Assembly (NCBI RefSeq): GCF_030317105.1
Contig: NZ_JASZYG010000004.1
Location: forward strand, 1-64,000
From: Variovorax brevis
GTDB taxonomy: Bacteria > Pseudomonadota > Gammaproteobacteria > Burkholderiales > Burkholderiaceae_C
Length of the DNA: 64,000 nt
Reading direction: 5' to 3'
The notes under the pieces are model-generated. The model made no database searches and was not told the DNA's origin. It worked only from the letters and a program-made list of their open reading frames with translations. Of the stretch, positions 11,337-23,142 are shown piece after piece. How positions within the stretch are numbered: the stretch's first letter is position 1; every line of letters begins with the position of its first letter. A program made the translations under genes and the position numbers.

Positions 11337-11355
11337 GTCATGTCTCCTTGTCTTG

Positions 11356-11451
11356 CTCCTTCCCCCTCCGGGGGAAGGTTGGGATGGGGGCATGCGTCCC
11401 TTGCTGACGCCCGGTGCCCCCACCCCTGCCCTCCCCCGGCGGGGGAGGGAG
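11356..11451. repeat. REPIN-like paired-hairpin repeat (copy 1)
   Basis: Two GC-rich hairpins face each other in inverted orientation. The first is an 8-bp stem at 11358-11378; the second is a perfect 9-bp stem with a GGC loop at 11429-11449. The sequences just inside them are also complementary (around 11379-11393 and 11415-11428). A related element lies at 49669-49782. This layout matches REPINs, short palindromic elements mobilised in trans by RAYT transposases. It sits inside the glp operon between glpQ and glpU. Confidence 0.8.
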
Positions 11452-11456
11452 AAAAT

Positions 11457-13152
<1,696 letters not shown>

Positions 13153-13156
<4 letters not shown>

Positions 13157-14223
13157 GCGACCAACTCCTCGTTGCGGTAATAGCAGGTGTGGGCGTCCAG
13201 CACGCGCAGCCACACTGCCTCGCCAACCTCGGGCAATTCGGCGCCGCCCGGCAATCGCGCCTTCAGCGTCCCGCCTTCGACGGAGGCCGTCAACAACGTG
13301 TGCGTGCCGATGTCCTGCAGCCGTGTCACCGTGCCGGGAACGGCTCCCGCCGCATAGATCGGCGCCAGGCGCAGGTACTCAGGGCGGATACCCACCTTGA
13401 GCAAGCCGTCCGGCAAGGGGCGCGGGGCGTCCAGCCGTGTGCCGGCCAATTGCACCCGGCCCCCGCTGCTTTCGGCCGAGAGAAAGTTCATGCCCGGCGA
13501 GCCGATGAAGTGGCCGACAAAGGTGTGCGCCGGCCGCTCGAACAGCGCCTCGGCATTGCCGACCTGCACCGCCTTGCCGCGCGTCATGACGACGACCTCG
13601 TCGGCAAAGGTGAGCGCCTCGACCTGGTCGTGCGTGACGTAGATCAGCGTCAACTTCAATTCGCGGTGGATCTGCTTGAGCTTGCGCCGCAGTTGCCACT
13701 TGAGGTGGGGATCGATCACCGTGAGCGGCTCGTCGAAGAGCACGGCCGACACGTCTTCGCGCACGAGGCCGCGGCCCAGTGAGATCTTCTGCTTGGCATC
13801 AGCGGCAAGGCCCGCCGCACGCTGGTTGAGTTGCCCACTCAGTTCCAGCATCTCGGCAATACGCCCCACGCGCTGCTTGATGCGGTCCGCCGGCACCTGC
13901 CGATTGCGCAGCGGAAAGGCCAGGTTCTCCGCCACAGTCATGGTGTCGTAGATCACCGGGAACTGGAAGACCTGCGCGATGTTGCGCTCCTGCGGCGTGG
14001 CGCCGGTGACGTCCCCGCCATCGAACTTCACGGTTCCTTGCGAAGGCGTGAGCAGGCCCGAGATGATGTTGAGCATCGTCGTCTTGCCGCAGCCCGAGGG
14101 GCCGAGCAAGGCGTAGGCGCCGCCGTCGCGGAAGCTCATCTTCAGCGGCAGCAGCGCATAGTCGCTGTCCTGCTTCGGATGGGGCCGATAGGCGTGGGCC
14201 AGGTCGAGGTCGATGCGCGCCAT
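13153..14223 (-). CDS. glpT: Glycerol ABC transporter ATPase with degenerate signature motif
   Basis: 356 residues from the ATG at 14223. Walker A is GPSGCGKT (41-48), the Q-loop is QVFQFP, Walker B is VLFDEP (161-166) and the switch histidine is present in VTHDQ (His198). The signature position that normally reads LSGGQ is LAADAK (139-144), and the D-loop is LTVID rather than LSNLD. The C-terminal third is a MalK/UgpC-like regulatory domain. Its partner GlpS shows the opposite pattern, so the two should form a heterodimer with one normal and one defective ATP site. It is one base downstream of glpS. Confidence 0.9.
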
Positions 14224-14224
14224 G

Positions 14225-15316
14225 TCAGTTCCCCTTTCGCCAGTCGGGCGCCACCACCAGTTGGCCGCCACTGTCGAACACGTAGGCGCTGGCGAGGCGA
14301 AAGCGCAGGGTCACGGTCGCGCCGAGGTCGAAGCGGTGCACACCGGTGAGCTGCGCCACCAGTTCGCCGGCAGGACTTTGCAAGTGGACGTAGGTGTCGG
14401 AGCCTGAGATCTCCGCCAGTTCGACCTTGCCGGGCAAGGCGATATCGCCGTCGTGGCCGGCCACGTCCAGCGCACTGGCGCGCAATCCCACGGTGACGGA
14501 ACCTTCGACACCATGCGGCAGCGCGATGGGCAATACCAGCCCGTCATCGCCGCCCTTGGCGCCGAGCAGATGGATGCCGTCTGCACTGGATCGTCCCGCC
14601 AGCAGGTTCATCGGCGGATCGCTGAAGGCACGCGCCACGCGCAACGACTGCGGCGCATGGAACACCTCGGCCGTCGGGCCGTATTGCAGCAGTTCGCCCG
14701 CGTCGAGCACGGCCGTGTAGCCACCCAGCAGCAGCGCTTCACCGGGCTCCGTCGTGGCATAGACGACGGTGGAATCACCCGTCGCGAAAAGGTGAGAAAG
14801 CTCTTCGCGCAACTCTTCACGCAGCTTGTAGTCGAGGTTCACCAGCGGCTCGTCGAGCAGCATCAGCGGTGCGTTCTTCGCCAGCGCACGTGCCAGCGCC
14901 ACGCGCTGTTGTTGTCCACCAGAAAGCTCAGCCGGATAGCGGTCGAGGAACATGCCAATGTGCAGCTTCTCCGCCAGATCGCGCACCTGCGCATCGACGT
15001 TGGCCTCGCCGCGCAGGCGCAGCGGCGACGCGATGTTGTCTCCCACCGTGAGCGAGGGGTAGTTGATGAACTGCTGGTACACCATCGCCACGTTGCGCTG
15101 GCGCACCGGCACGCCGGTCACGTCCTCGCCATTGACCAGCACCTTGCCGGAGGTCGGCGCATCAAGGCCCGCCATGAGGCGCATGAGGCTGGTCTTGCCC
15201 GACTGCGTGGCACCCAGCAACACGGTGACCGCACCACTGCGCGGCGCGATGCTCTGCTCATACAACCACTGTTGGGCGCCCACCTTCTTGGTGACGCGCT
15301 CAAGGGACAGTTGCAT
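14225..15316 (-). CDS. glpS: Glycerol ABC transporter ATPase lacking the switch histidine
   Basis: 363 residues. Walker A is GATQSGKTS (35-43), the signature LSGGQ (131-135) is intact and Walker B is LMLLDEP (151-157). The H-loop reads YATTEPGEA, with Thr189 where the conserved histidine should be. A MalK-type regulatory domain fills the C-terminal third. Its start overlaps the glpD stop by 17 bases. With GlpT it energises glycerol import; sequence alone places the functional ATP site at the interface of GlpT Walker A/B/H-loop and GlpS LSGGQ. Confidence 0.9.
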   Translation of the reverse strand: MQLSLERVTKKVGAQQWLYEQSIAPRSGAVTVLLGATQSGKTSLMRLMAGLDAPTSGKVLVNGEDVTGVPVRQRNVAMVYQQFINYPSLTVGDNIASPLRLRGEANVDAQVRDLAEKLHIGMFLDRYPAELSGGQQQRVALARALAKNAPLMLLDEPLVNLDYKLREELREELSHLFATGDSTVVYATTEPGEALLLGGYTAVLDAGELLQYGPTAEVFHAPQSLRVARAFSDPPMNLLAGRSSADGIHLLGAKGGDDGLVLPIALPHGVEGSVTVGLRASALDVAGHDGDIALPGKVELAEISGSDTYVHLQSPAGELVAQLTGVHRFDLGATVTLRFRLASAYVFDSGGQLVVAPDWRKGN

Positions 15317-16943
15317 GGCGGACCTCCTGTTGTTCTTGCATGCCGGCGTGTGCGTTCATCCATGCAGCCACCTGTTGGCGCTCGGCCTCGCCATAGTGCA
15401 GGCCAAGCTTGGAGCGCCGCCACAGGACGTCGCTGGCGCTCAGCGCCCATTCCTCGAGCTGCAGATAGCGCAGTTCGCGCTCGTGCAGGCTTGGAGCGAC
15501 CTCCTCGCCCATGTCGGCCATTGACGCGGCATCGCCGAGCACCCGATCGATGCGCGAACCATAAGCCCGTGCGAGCCGTCTTGCCAAGGGTGCTTCCAAC
15601 CATGGATGCCTTGTCTCGACGGCCTCCACGAAGCGCCCGAAATCCACATCCGGCCGCTGGGCCTTGCCGATCCACGCCGACAGGTCGCCGCCTGCGAGGA
15701 AGGCATTGCCCGTCCATGCAGCGCGCTTTTCGCCGAGCATGCGGCCCACCTCGTCGGCAGCGTCTTCCGCAAGCTTGCGGAAGGTGGTGATCTTGCCTCC
15801 CCACACCGACATCAGCGGCGCGGCCGTGGTGTTGGGCTCCAGCAGGTAGTCGCGCGTCACGGCCGAGGGGTCGCCCGATGCGTCGTCCAGCAAGGGGCGC
15901 ACGCCGGAATAGCTCCACACCACATCGGCACGCGTGACAGGCTCTTCGAAGTAGCGCGAGGCCTGCACGCACAGGTAGTCGATCTCGTCTTCCGCGATGC
16001 GGGCGGCACCCGGGTCATCGCCACCCAGTTCGATGTCGGTGGTGCCGATGAGCGTGAAGTCATGCTCGTAGGGAATCGCAAAGATGATCCGCTTGTCCGG
16101 GTTCTGGAAGATGTATGCGTGGTTGTGCGCAAAGACCCGCGGCACCACGATGTGGCTGCCCTTGACCAGGCGCAGGCTCTTGGTCGCCAAGGCTTCGCCG
16201 CGCGCCGGTTGTGCCACGCCGCGCAAGAAGGATTCCGCCCACGGCCCGGCCGCGTTGACGACGGCCCGTGCCCGCAGGAAGCGCGTGCCTTGCGCGCTCT
16301 GCAGCGTGGCGGACCAACCGGTCGCATCGCGGTGCGCCGCGATGCAGCGCGTGCGCGTCAGGATCTCGGCGCCGCGTTCCCGCGCGTCGATGGCGTTGAG
16401 CACCACCAGGCGCGCGTCGTCCACCCAGCCGTCCGAGTAAACGAAGCCGCGCTTGAATTCCTTCTTGAGCGGTTCGCCGGCCACATGGCGGCGCAGGTCG
16501 ATGGTGTGGGAGCCCGGCAGCACTTCGCGATGCGCCAGGTGGTCGTACATGAACAGGCCGATGCGGATCATCCATGCGGGCCGCATCGTCGGGTCGTGCG
16601 GCATCACGAATCGCAGCGGCCACATGATGTGCGGCGCGCTCTTGAGCAGCACTTCGCGCTCCTGAAGCGCCTTGCGCACAAGGGAGAACTCGTAGTACTC
16701 GAGATAGCGCAACCCGCCGTGGATCAGCTTGGTGGAGGACGACGAAGTGTGCGACGCCAGATCGTCCTTCTCGCACAGCACCACGCGCAAGCCGCGGCCC
16801 GCCAAGTCGCGCGCAATGCCGCAGCCATTGATGCCGCCACCGACGATGAGCACATCGCAATCAGCTGTGGGGCTGGCGGGTGGCACGGGGCCCGACGAGA
16901 ACGAAGAAGAAAGAACAGCGCTCACAAGCGGGTCACCATCCAT
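15300..16943 (-). CDS. glpD: Glycerol-3-phosphate dehydrogenase (FAD)
   Basis: 547 residues from the ATG at 16943; a GTG at 16961 is the alternative. The FAD-binding motif is DVLIVGGGINGCGIARDLAG, followed by the family signature STKLIHGGLRYLEYYEFSLV. It oxidises sn-glycerol-3-phosphate to dihydroxyacetone phosphate and reduces the quinone pool at the inner membrane. Here it heads the glycerol importer operon, so uptake and oxidation are co-expressed. The upstream region it shares with glpR holds candidate GlpR sites. Confidence 0.93.
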   Translation of the reverse strand: MDGDPLVSAVLSSSFSSGPVPPASPTADCDVLIVGGGINGCGIARDLAGRGLRVVLCEKDDLASHTSSSSTKLIHGGLRYLEYYEFSLVRKALQEREVLLKSAPHIMWPLRFVMPHDPTMRPAWMIRIGLFMYDHLAHREVLPGSHTIDLRRHVAGEPLKKEFKRGFVYSDGWVDDARLVVLNAIDARERGAEILTRTRCIAAHRDATGWSATLQSAQGTRFLRARAVVNAAGPWAESFLRGVAQPARGEALATKSLRLVKGSHIVVPRVFAHNHAYIFQNPDKRIIFAIPYEHDFTLIGTTDIELGGDDPGAARIAEDEIDYLCVQASRYFEEPVTRADVVWSYSGVRPLLDDASGDPSAVTRDYLLEPNTTAAPLMSVWGGKITTFRKLAEDAADEVGRMLGEKRAAWTGNAFLAGGDLSAWIGKAQRPDVDFGRFVEAVETRHPWLEAPLARRLARAYGSRIDRVLGDAASMADMGEEVAPSLHERELRYLQLEEWALSASDVLWRRSKLGLHYGEAERQQVAAWMNAHAGMQEQQEVRHATVP

Positions 16944-17107
16944 TCGTGATTTATTGCACACCTAAGCGGCGATTCATTTTCGATTTTTTTCATTTTTATT
17001 CTTTATGGCGCGATTTTCCTCGGAGTTTTCCCGAACAACAATTCGTTTCTTTTCGCTCTAAAGTCGCGCGTCCTGCACGCCGACTCGCCCCTTTTGATTG
17101 CGCCTCC
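16944..17107. promoter_or_regulatory. glpD/glpR divergent control region with candidate GlpR sites
   Basis: 164 bases, clearly more AT-rich than its surroundings, lie between the divergent glpD and glpR genes. Two near-identical motifs in the same orientation occur at 16970-16982 (CGATTCATTTTCG) and 17044-17055 (CGTTTCTTTTCG), 74 bases apart. TTTTC-containing segments also lie between them. DeoR-type GlpR repressors bind repeated TTCG-type sites, so these are plausible operators. The assignment is inference; no -10/-35 pair stands out. Confidence 0.45.
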
Positions 17108-17881
17108 ATGGCACTGACCAACTCCAACCCCCGCCAGATCAACCTTCTGGACACCGTGCGCTCACGCGGCGCGGTGACGGTGGAGCAGTTGGCCGACATG
17201 CTGGGCGTGACCTTGCAAACCGTGCGGCGCGACGTGCAGCGGCTGGCCGACGCGGGCCTGCTCACGCGCTTTCATGGCGGCGTGCGCATGCCGAGTTCGA
17301 CGACAGAGAACATCGGCTACCAGCAGCGCGAATCGCTGCACGCCGAAGGCAAGGCACGCATCGCGCATGCGGTGGCCGCCAAGGTGCCCAACGACTGCTC
17401 GCTGATCCTGAACATCGGGACCACCACCGAGGCCGTGGCCAAGGCGCTGATGCGCCACCGCGGCCTGCGCGTGATCACCAACAACCTGAACGTGGCGAAC
17501 ATCCTCACGGCGAACCCCGATTGCGAAGTCATCGTCGCAGGCGGCTCGGTGCGGGCGCGCGACCGCGCCATCGTGGGCGAGGCGACGGTGGACTTCATCC
17601 GGCAGTTCAAGGTCGACATTGCGCTCATCGGCATTTCGAGCATCGAGTCCGATGGGTCGCTCCGCGACTTCGACTTGCGCGAAGTGAAAGTGGCGCAGAC
17701 CATCATTGCGCAGGCGCGCGAGGTGTGGCTCGCGGCGGATGCGAGCAAGTTCAACCGGCCGGCGATGGTGCAACTCGCGGACCTGTCGCAGATCGACTGC
17801 CTCTTCACGGACGCCGAGCCGCCGCCGCCCTTTCCCGAACTCCTGGAGCGGGCCCAGGTCCGCTGCGAGATTGCAAGGTAA
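17108..17881 (+). CDS. glpR: DeoR-family glycerol-3-phosphate regulon repressor
   Basis: 257 residues from the ATG at 17108. The N-terminal winged helix-turn-helix is VTVEQLADMLGVTLQTVRRD with LLTRFHGGVRMP, the DeoR signature. The C-terminal sugar-phosphate sensor domain contains LILNIGTTTEAVAKAL and IGISSIESDGSLRDFDLREV. Glycerol-3-phosphate is the expected inducer. It diverges from glpD and is followed six bases later by glpK. Confidence 0.92.
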   Translation: MALTNSNPRQINLLDTVRSRGAVTVEQLADMLGVTLQTVRRDVQRLADAGLLTRFHGGVRMPSSTTENIGYQQRESLHAEGKARIAHAVAAKVPNDCSLILNIGTTTEAVAKALMRHRGLRVITNNLNVANILTANPDCEVIVAGGSVRARDRAIVGEATVDFIRQFKVDIALIGISSIESDGSLRDFDLREVKVAQTIIAQAREVWLAADASKFNRPAMVQLADLSQIDCLFTDAEPPPPFPELLERAQVRCEIAR

Positions 17882-17887
17882 TTTGAC

Positions 17888-19381
17888 ATGACCTATCTGT
17901 TGGCACTTGACCAGGGCACTTCCAGTTCACGCAGCATCGTGTTCGACCGCGAAGGCCGCATCGTCGCCCTCGCGCAGCGCGAACTCACGCAGATCTATCC
18001 CCAGCCGGGTTGGGTGGAGCACGACCCGATGGAGATCTGGGCGAGCCAGCTGGAAACGGCGCGCGAAGTGCTGTTCAAGGCCAAGCTCCGGAGCAGCGAC
18101 ATCCGCGCCATCGGCATCACGAATCAGCGCGAAACCACGGTGGTGTGGAACCGCAAGACCGGCCAACCGGTTCATCACGCCATCGTGTGGCAGGACCGCC
18201 GCGCCGAACCCATGTGCGCGCGGCTTCGGCAAGAAGGCCTGACGGACACGATTCGCGACAAGACGGGGCTCGTGATCGACGCCTACTTCTCGGGCACCAA
18301 GCTCAGGTGGTTGCTGGACAACGTGCCGGGCGCGCGCCAGCAGGCCGAGGCCGGCGAGCTGGCATTCGGAACGATCGACAGCTGGCTCATGTGGCAACTC
18401 ACCGGCGGCAAGGTGCATGTGACGGACGTGAGCAATGCATCGCGCACCATGCTCTTCAACGTGCACACCAATGCGTGGGATGCCGACCTGCTGAAGGCGC
18501 TGGACATCCCCGCTTCGTTGATGCCAATGGTCAAGCCCTCCAGCGCGCATTTCGCCGACACCGATGCCGCGCTGCTCGGCACCGCCTTGTCCATCGGCGG
18601 CGTGGCCGGCGACCAGCAAAGCGCCCTCTTCGGCCAAGCCTGCTTCGACGCCGGCATGGCAAAGAACACCTACGGCACCGGCTGCTTCCTCCTGATGCAC
18701 ACGGGCGAGAAGTTCCAGCCTTCGCACAACGGCTTGCTGGTGACAAGCGCTGCACAAACCGGCAGCACGCCGCAATACGCCATGGAAGGCAGCGTCTTCG
18801 TGGGCGGCGCCGTCGTGCAATGGTTGCGCGATGGCCTCAAGGCCATCCAGGGCAGCGCGCAGGTGCAGTCATTGGCCGAAAGCGTGCCCGACGCCGGCGG
18901 CGTGATGATGGTGCCGGCCTTCACCGGCCTCGGCGCGCCTTACTGGAATGCCGATGCGCGCGGAACCATCACCGGCCTGACGCGGGGCACCACCGTCGGC
19001 CACATCGCACGCGCGGCATTGGAAAGCATTGCGTATCAAAGCGCAGCGTTGCTGCAAGCCATGAGCCGCGACGCGGTCGCTGCGGGCGGCAAGCCGGTGG
19101 CCGAGTTGCGCGTCGACGGCGGGGCGAGCGTGAACGATCTGCTCATGCAGTTCCAGGCGGATTTGCTGGGCATACCTGTCGTGCGGCCCGAAGTGACCGA
19201 AACGACTGCCCTCGGCGCTGCGTATCTCGCGGGGCTTTCCAGCGGCGTCTACAGCGACACGTCGGAGCTTTCAAAGCTCTGGAAAATCGAACGCCGCTTT
19301 CTGCCGACGTGGAGCCGCGCCACCGCTGATGAGGCGATGGCGCGGTGGGATCTGGCGGTGCGGCGCGCGACGCTGACCTGA
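17888..19381 (+). CDS. glpK: Glycerol kinase
   Basis: 497 residues, normal length for GlpK. It begins [20 protein letters not shown], the phosphate-1 motif of FGGY kinases, and has [20 protein letters not shown] and [16 protein letters not shown], both typical of glycerol kinase. It converts glycerol and ATP to glycerol-3-phosphate, trapping glycerol brought in by GlpSTPQUV and feeding GlpD. Its ribosome site (AAGG) lies in the tail of glpR. It converges on the RTX gene with only four bases between stops and no visible terminator. Confidence 0.95.
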   Translation: MTYLLALDQGTSSSRSIVFDREGRIVALAQRELTQIYPQPGWVEHDPMEIWASQLETAREVLFKAKLRSSDIRAIGITNQRETTVVWNRKTGQPVHHAIVWQDRRAEPMCARLRQEGLTDTIRDKTGLVIDAYFSGTKLRWLLDNVPGARQQAEAGELAFGTIDSWLMWQLTGGKVHVTDVSNASRTMLFNVHTNAWDADLLKALDIPASLMPMVKPSSAHFADTDAALLGTALSIGGVAGDQQSALFGQACFDAGMAKNTYGTGCFLLMHTGEKFQPSHNGLLVTSAAQTGSTPQYAMEGSVFVGGAVVQWLRDGLKAIQGSAQVQSLAESVPDAGGVMMVPAFTGLGAPYWNADARGTITGLTRGTTVGHIARAALESIAYQSAALLQAMSRDAVAAGGKPVAELRVDGGASVNDLLMQFQADLLGIPVVRPEVTETTALGAAYLAGLSSGVYSDTSELSKLWKIERRFLPTWSRATADEAMARWDLAVRRATLT

Positions 19382-19385
19382 GCTG

Positions 19386-22300
19386 TCAGTTCCAGTTGGC
19401 AGCAAGGATCGGATCGAGGCTGCTCAGGTAGCTCGCCACCAAGGAGGTCTGGCCTGCCGCAGGTGCATCGAACTCCGACATGGCCTGCACGAGGTTCTGC
19501 ACCTGCGTGTCCAGCAAGACCTGGCCGTCGCCCGACCTGAACTGGTCAACCTGATGGGCGCTGCCGGTAAACCAGTCGTCGACGATGAGCAGGTCTTCGG
19601 TGCCGATGATGCTCACCTCGAGGTCGGCGCCGGACCGCGAAAACCACAACTGCTGCGCCGACACGTTGCCGTCGAAAACGACCACGTCGAGATTGGCATC
19701 CCTGGCGTCGAATTCGAGAACCACGTCCTGGCCGCCGCCGCGGCCGAACCGGTAGGTGTCGCTGCCCGCGTCGCCGTGGAGCACATCGTCACCTGCGCCA
19801 CCCATCAGCGTGTCGTTGCCGTCCTCGCCGAACAACTCGTCGTCGCCCGCCCCGCCGTTGAGCGTGTCATTGCCGGCATCGCCGTAGAGAACGTCGTCGC
19901 CGCCTTGGCCGTTGATGCCGTCGGCGCCGGTCGTGCCGATGAGTTCGTCCGACTGGGCCGTGCCGGCAAAGGCCTTGGCCTTCAGCGTGTTGGCATCCCA
20001 GGTGGTGCCGTCCATGAACTTCACCTGTTGCACCGGCCTCGCAGCGCCCCCTTCGAAGAAGCCGTCGATCTGCACCTTGTCGTTCGTTCCGGCGATGGAC
20101 AGTTGCAGGACGTTCAACCCGAGCGGATGAAGCGCCTGCGTCACCACCACGTCTTTGGCCGCGACGCCGCCGGCGAACTGCAGGACACCCGTCGAGCCGG
20201 CCGCTCCCGTGATCCAGTCCGTGCCGAAACCCCAGCCAAAAACGTAGGTGTTGGCGCCGGTGCCACCGTCGAGATGGTCATTGCCCGCGCCGCCGTTCAA
20301 GGTGTCGTTGCCGGCTTCGCCGTAAAGGTAGTCGTCACCGGACCACCCGTGGATGGCGTCGTTGCCGGCGGCGCCGGCCAATCGGTCATTCGTGGCGTCG
20401 CCATGGATCATGTCGGCGGCTGCGGTGCCAGCCTTCACGACGCCGCCCTGGGCGGCGGGATTCACGCTGGCGAGCAAGGAGGACGTCAGCCACGTGGTGC
20501 CGTCGCTGAACTTCACCTGCTGCACGGGGTAGACCTGACCCGCGTCATTGCCGATGAAGCCCCCTACCCTGATTCGGTCGGTCGTGCCGGCAATCGATAG
20601 GGTCAAGGCCTTCAATCCGCCGTCATAGTAGGTATTCGACACCTGCACGTCGCGCGGCGCGATGCCGGCCGCAAACTGCAGCACACCCGACGCGTCGGGC
20701 GCCCCGGCGATCCAGTCGTGGCCGTCACCACGCGAAAACAGATAGGTGTTGGTGCCGGCGCCGCCATTGAGCAGGTCATCGCCCAAGCCGCCAGCCAGCG
20801 TGTCGTTGCCGTCTTCCCCGAACAGGTAGTCGTTGCCGGTCCCGCCGCGCAGGGTGTCGCCGCCCGCGTCGCCATACAGGACGTCGATGCCCGCCTGGCC
20901 CTGGATGACGTCGGCGGCAGCCGTTCCGATCAGTTGGTCGTCGCCCGGGGTGCCGGCGAACACCTTCGCGAGCAGCGTCGCACTGTCCCACGTGGTGCCG
21001 TCGCTGAACTTGACCTGCATGGCAGGCCTGGAGGTAGCAGTGACGTCGTTCATGAATTCGCTGAGATAGAGCTTGTCTTGCGTGCCTGCGATCGACAAGG
21101 TCAGCACGTTCAGGCCGAAGTCATGAAGCGACTGGGACACCAGCACGTCGGCGGGCTTGATGCCGCTTCCAAACTGCACGATCTCCAGGGAGGCATCCGC
21201 GCTGGTGATCCAGTCTTGCCCGTCGCCGCGCGCAAAGACGTAGGTGTTGTTTCCCGCACCGCCATCGAGGGCGTCGTTGCCCAGGCCGCCGATCAGCGTG
21301 TCGTTGCCTGCTTCGCCTTGCAAGGCATCGTTGTCGGCGCCTCCGTCGAGCTTGTCGTCGCCGGCGCCACCATGCAGCCTGTCGGCGCCTGCCAGGCCAA
21401 TGATGGCGTCGGAGGCCGTGGTGCCATACAGGACATCCGCACCATTGGTACCGCGAATGTCGCCAGTGCCGGACAACTTGACGCGCAGCGCGGCGGCGTC
21501 CCACGTCGTGCCGTCGCTGAACTTCACCTGCTGCAGCGGATTCGTCTGGATGCCGCCAAGGCTGATCTTGTCGGACGTGCCCGCAATGGACAGTTCAAGC
21601 GCAGTGCCGCCGGGCGTCTGCGTCACGGTCACGTCGGAGGCCGCAACGCCGCTCCTGAACTGCAGGACGCTCGTCGAGCCTGCGGTGGTCACGATCTGGT
21701 CCTGGCCGTCACCCCGCCCGAACACGATGGTGGTGATGCCCGCACCGCCCTGGATGCGATCGTTGCCAAGGCCGCCTTCGAGCCTGTCGTTGCCGTCGCC
21801 GCCTTGGAGCGTGTCGTTCCCGGCGCCGCCTGCCAGCGAGTCGTTGCCCGCCTCGCCGTAGATGACGTCATGGCCCTCGCCGCCGTCGATGACGTCATCG
21901 CCCACGTAGGCGTGGATCGTGTCGTCGCCATTGCCGCCCGAGAGCACGTCGTTTCCGGCATCGCCGAAGAGCGTGTCGCTGCCATCGCCGCCGGACAGCC
22001 TGTCGTTGCCGACGCCGCCGTCCATGGCGTCGTTGCCCGTGCCGGCGTTGATGGTGTCATCGCCCAGGCCGCCCATCAGGATGTCGTTGCCGGCATCGCC
22101 GTTGAGCGTGTCGTTGCCGGCGTCACCCCACAGCCTGTCGTATCCATCACCACCGGACAGCGTGTCGTTGCCGGCGCCGCCCGTCAGGGTGTCGTCCCCT
22201 GCGCCGCCGCTGAACGTGTCGTTCTCGCTGCCGCCCGACAGCACATCGTTGCCCGCGCCGCCTGACGCGATGCGCGCAGCCAGCAGCGTGGGCGCGCTTG

Positions 22301-22523
22301 CCGCCGCGGAGGCCCCGACCGAAGGGTCTGCCTGTTCTGTCGATTCGACAGTGGCTTTGACGGCACGCAGTGCGTTCATGCCCCGGGCGGCGTCGAGCGC
22401 ACCCAGGGCGTTCGGCCCGAGCCACTTGCCGGCCTCGTCTTTCAGTTGCGAGGCCCAAGCCCCTCGCCCGTCGGCCGGCTTGTCGATTGACGCCTTGTCT
22501 TGCGACCTGGTTGCACCGAACAT
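19386..22523 (-). CDS. Large RTX calcium-binding repeat protein
   Basis: 1045 residues from the ATG at 22523, which has a strong AAGGAG site. Residues 1-85 match nothing recognised. From about 88, GGxGxDxLx nonapeptides repeat. Five modules of the haemolysin-type calcium-binding-related kind alternate with them; four carry LSIAGT(S/Q/T/N)D and QQVKFSDGTTW or close variants. The C-terminus (LVASYLSSLDPILAANWN) looks like an uncleaved type I secretion signal. There is no N-terminal signal peptide and no recognisable enzyme domain, so an extracellular adhesin or matrix-like role is likely. The only transporter gene nearby, just upstream, is broken. Confidence 0.88.
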   Translation of the reverse strand: MFGATRSQDKASIDKPADGRGAWASQLKDEAGKWLGPNALGALDAARGMNALRAVKATVESTEQADPSVGASAAASAPTLLAARIASGGAGNDVLSGGSENDTFSGGAGDDTLTGGAGNDTLSGGDGYDRLWGDAGNDTLNGDAGNDILMGGLGDDTINAGTGNDAMDGGVGNDRLSGGDGSDTLFGDAGNDVLSGGNGDDTIHAYVGDDVIDGGEGHDVIYGEAGNDSLAGGAGNDTLQGGDGNDRLEGGLGNDRIQGGAGITTIVFGRGDGQDQIVTTAGSTSVLQFRSGVAASDVTVTQTPGGTALELSIAGTSDKISLGGIQTNPLQQVKFSDGTTWDAAALRVKLSGTGDIRGTNGADVLYGTTASDAIIGLAGADRLHGGAGDDKLDGGADNDALQGEAGNDTLIGGLGNDALDGGAGNNTYVFARGDGQDWITSADASLEIVQFGSGIKPADVLVSQSLHDFGLNVLTLSIAGTQDKLYLSEFMNDVTATSRPAMQVKFSDGTTWDSATLLAKVFAGTPGDDQLIGTAAADVIQGQAGIDVLYGDAGGDTLRGGTGNDYLFGEDGNDTLAGGLGDDLLNGGAGTNTYLFSRGDGHDWIAGAPDASGVLQFAAGIAPRDVQVSNTYYDGGLKALTLSIAGTTDRIRVGGFIGNDAGQVYPVQQVKFSDGTTWLTSSLLASVNPAAQGGVVKAGTAAADMIHGDATNDRLAGAAGNDAIHGWSGDDYLYGEAGNDTLNGGAGNDHLDGGTGANTYVFGWGFGTDWITGAAGSTGVLQFAGGVAAKDVVVTQALHPLGLNVLQLSIAGTNDKVQIDGFFEGGAARPVQQVKFMDGTTWDANTLKAKAFAGTAQSDELIGTTGADGINGQGGDDVLYGDAGNDTLNGGAGDDELFGEDGNDTLMGGAGDDVLHGDAGSDTYRFGRGGGQDVVLEFDARDANLDVVVFDGNVSAQQLWFSRSGADLEVSIIGTEDLLIVDDWFTGSAHQVDQFRSGDGQVLLDTQVQNLVQAMSEFDAPAAGQTSLVASYLSSLDPILAANWN

Positions 22524-22597
22524 CTTCTTCTCTCCTTTACTGACAAAAAAAAACTTTCGCTCGCGCCAGCTCTCGCCCGTCGCCTTCTGCACGGGGC

Positions 22598-22981
22598 TCA
22601 ATGAGCTTTTCGCGTTGTGGTGTCTTGAGAAGCGCTTGGCGCTTGTCGGATGAATTCGCCCGTCCAGTGGCCCAGGATCGCCAGGGCGGGGAGCGGCGCG
22701 ATCGCGAGTCGCTTGGTGTTGCTGCCGCTGCACTTGGCCTTCAGGGCGATGAGCCTTGCCGCGCGTACCAGCCTGTCTGCATCGACGACGTCGTGAGAAG
22801 TCAGCCCCAGTTGATGGGCCAAAGTCAGCGGGTCAGCCGCGACTTGATGGAAACGGCCGATCGCGCGCAGCGCCGCGAGGCCTGGATTCACCTCCAGCGC
22901 TCTTGCTGCCCCGTCACTGTCGATCCTGTCGGCGCGCTTCAATGCGGCAGCCGACAGACCGCTCGCCGCATGTCCCGTCAT
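22598..22981 (-). pseudogene. Truncated type I secretion ABC transporter (C39-like domain only)
   Basis: 127 residues from an ATG with AGGGAG upstream. Residues 34-85 read GLAALRAIGRFHQVAADPLT, AHQLGLTS and LVRAARLIALKAK, then RLAIAPLPALAIL, the N-terminal C39-peptidase-like domain (no catalytic Cys) of HlyB/RTX-type transporters. Normal transporters continue for about 600 more residues with membrane helices and an ATPase. Here the frame drifts into unrelated residues and stops 75 bases before the RTX start. A deletion joining the transporter start to the RTX gene is the simplest explanation. A standalone C39-like adaptor is a less likely alternative. Confidence 0.68.
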
Positions 22982-23142
22982 CCATACTCCCTGTCCCGAA
23001 CTACATGGGTCCGGGGGACGGGAAGATTAACGCAGCGCGTTCAGCTACATCGAAAAATGCGCTGAACAACGATCACCATTGGTCAACTGCAACGGAGAGT
23101 TACGAAGACTTACCGCGTACACCAACGGTAAAGCGCAAGGCC

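Noticed and set aside
20718..22265. Long plus-strand frame opposite the RTX gene with repeated Val/Ala patterns
   Set aside because: The repeats mirror the RTX repeats on the other strand; no start signal or domain.
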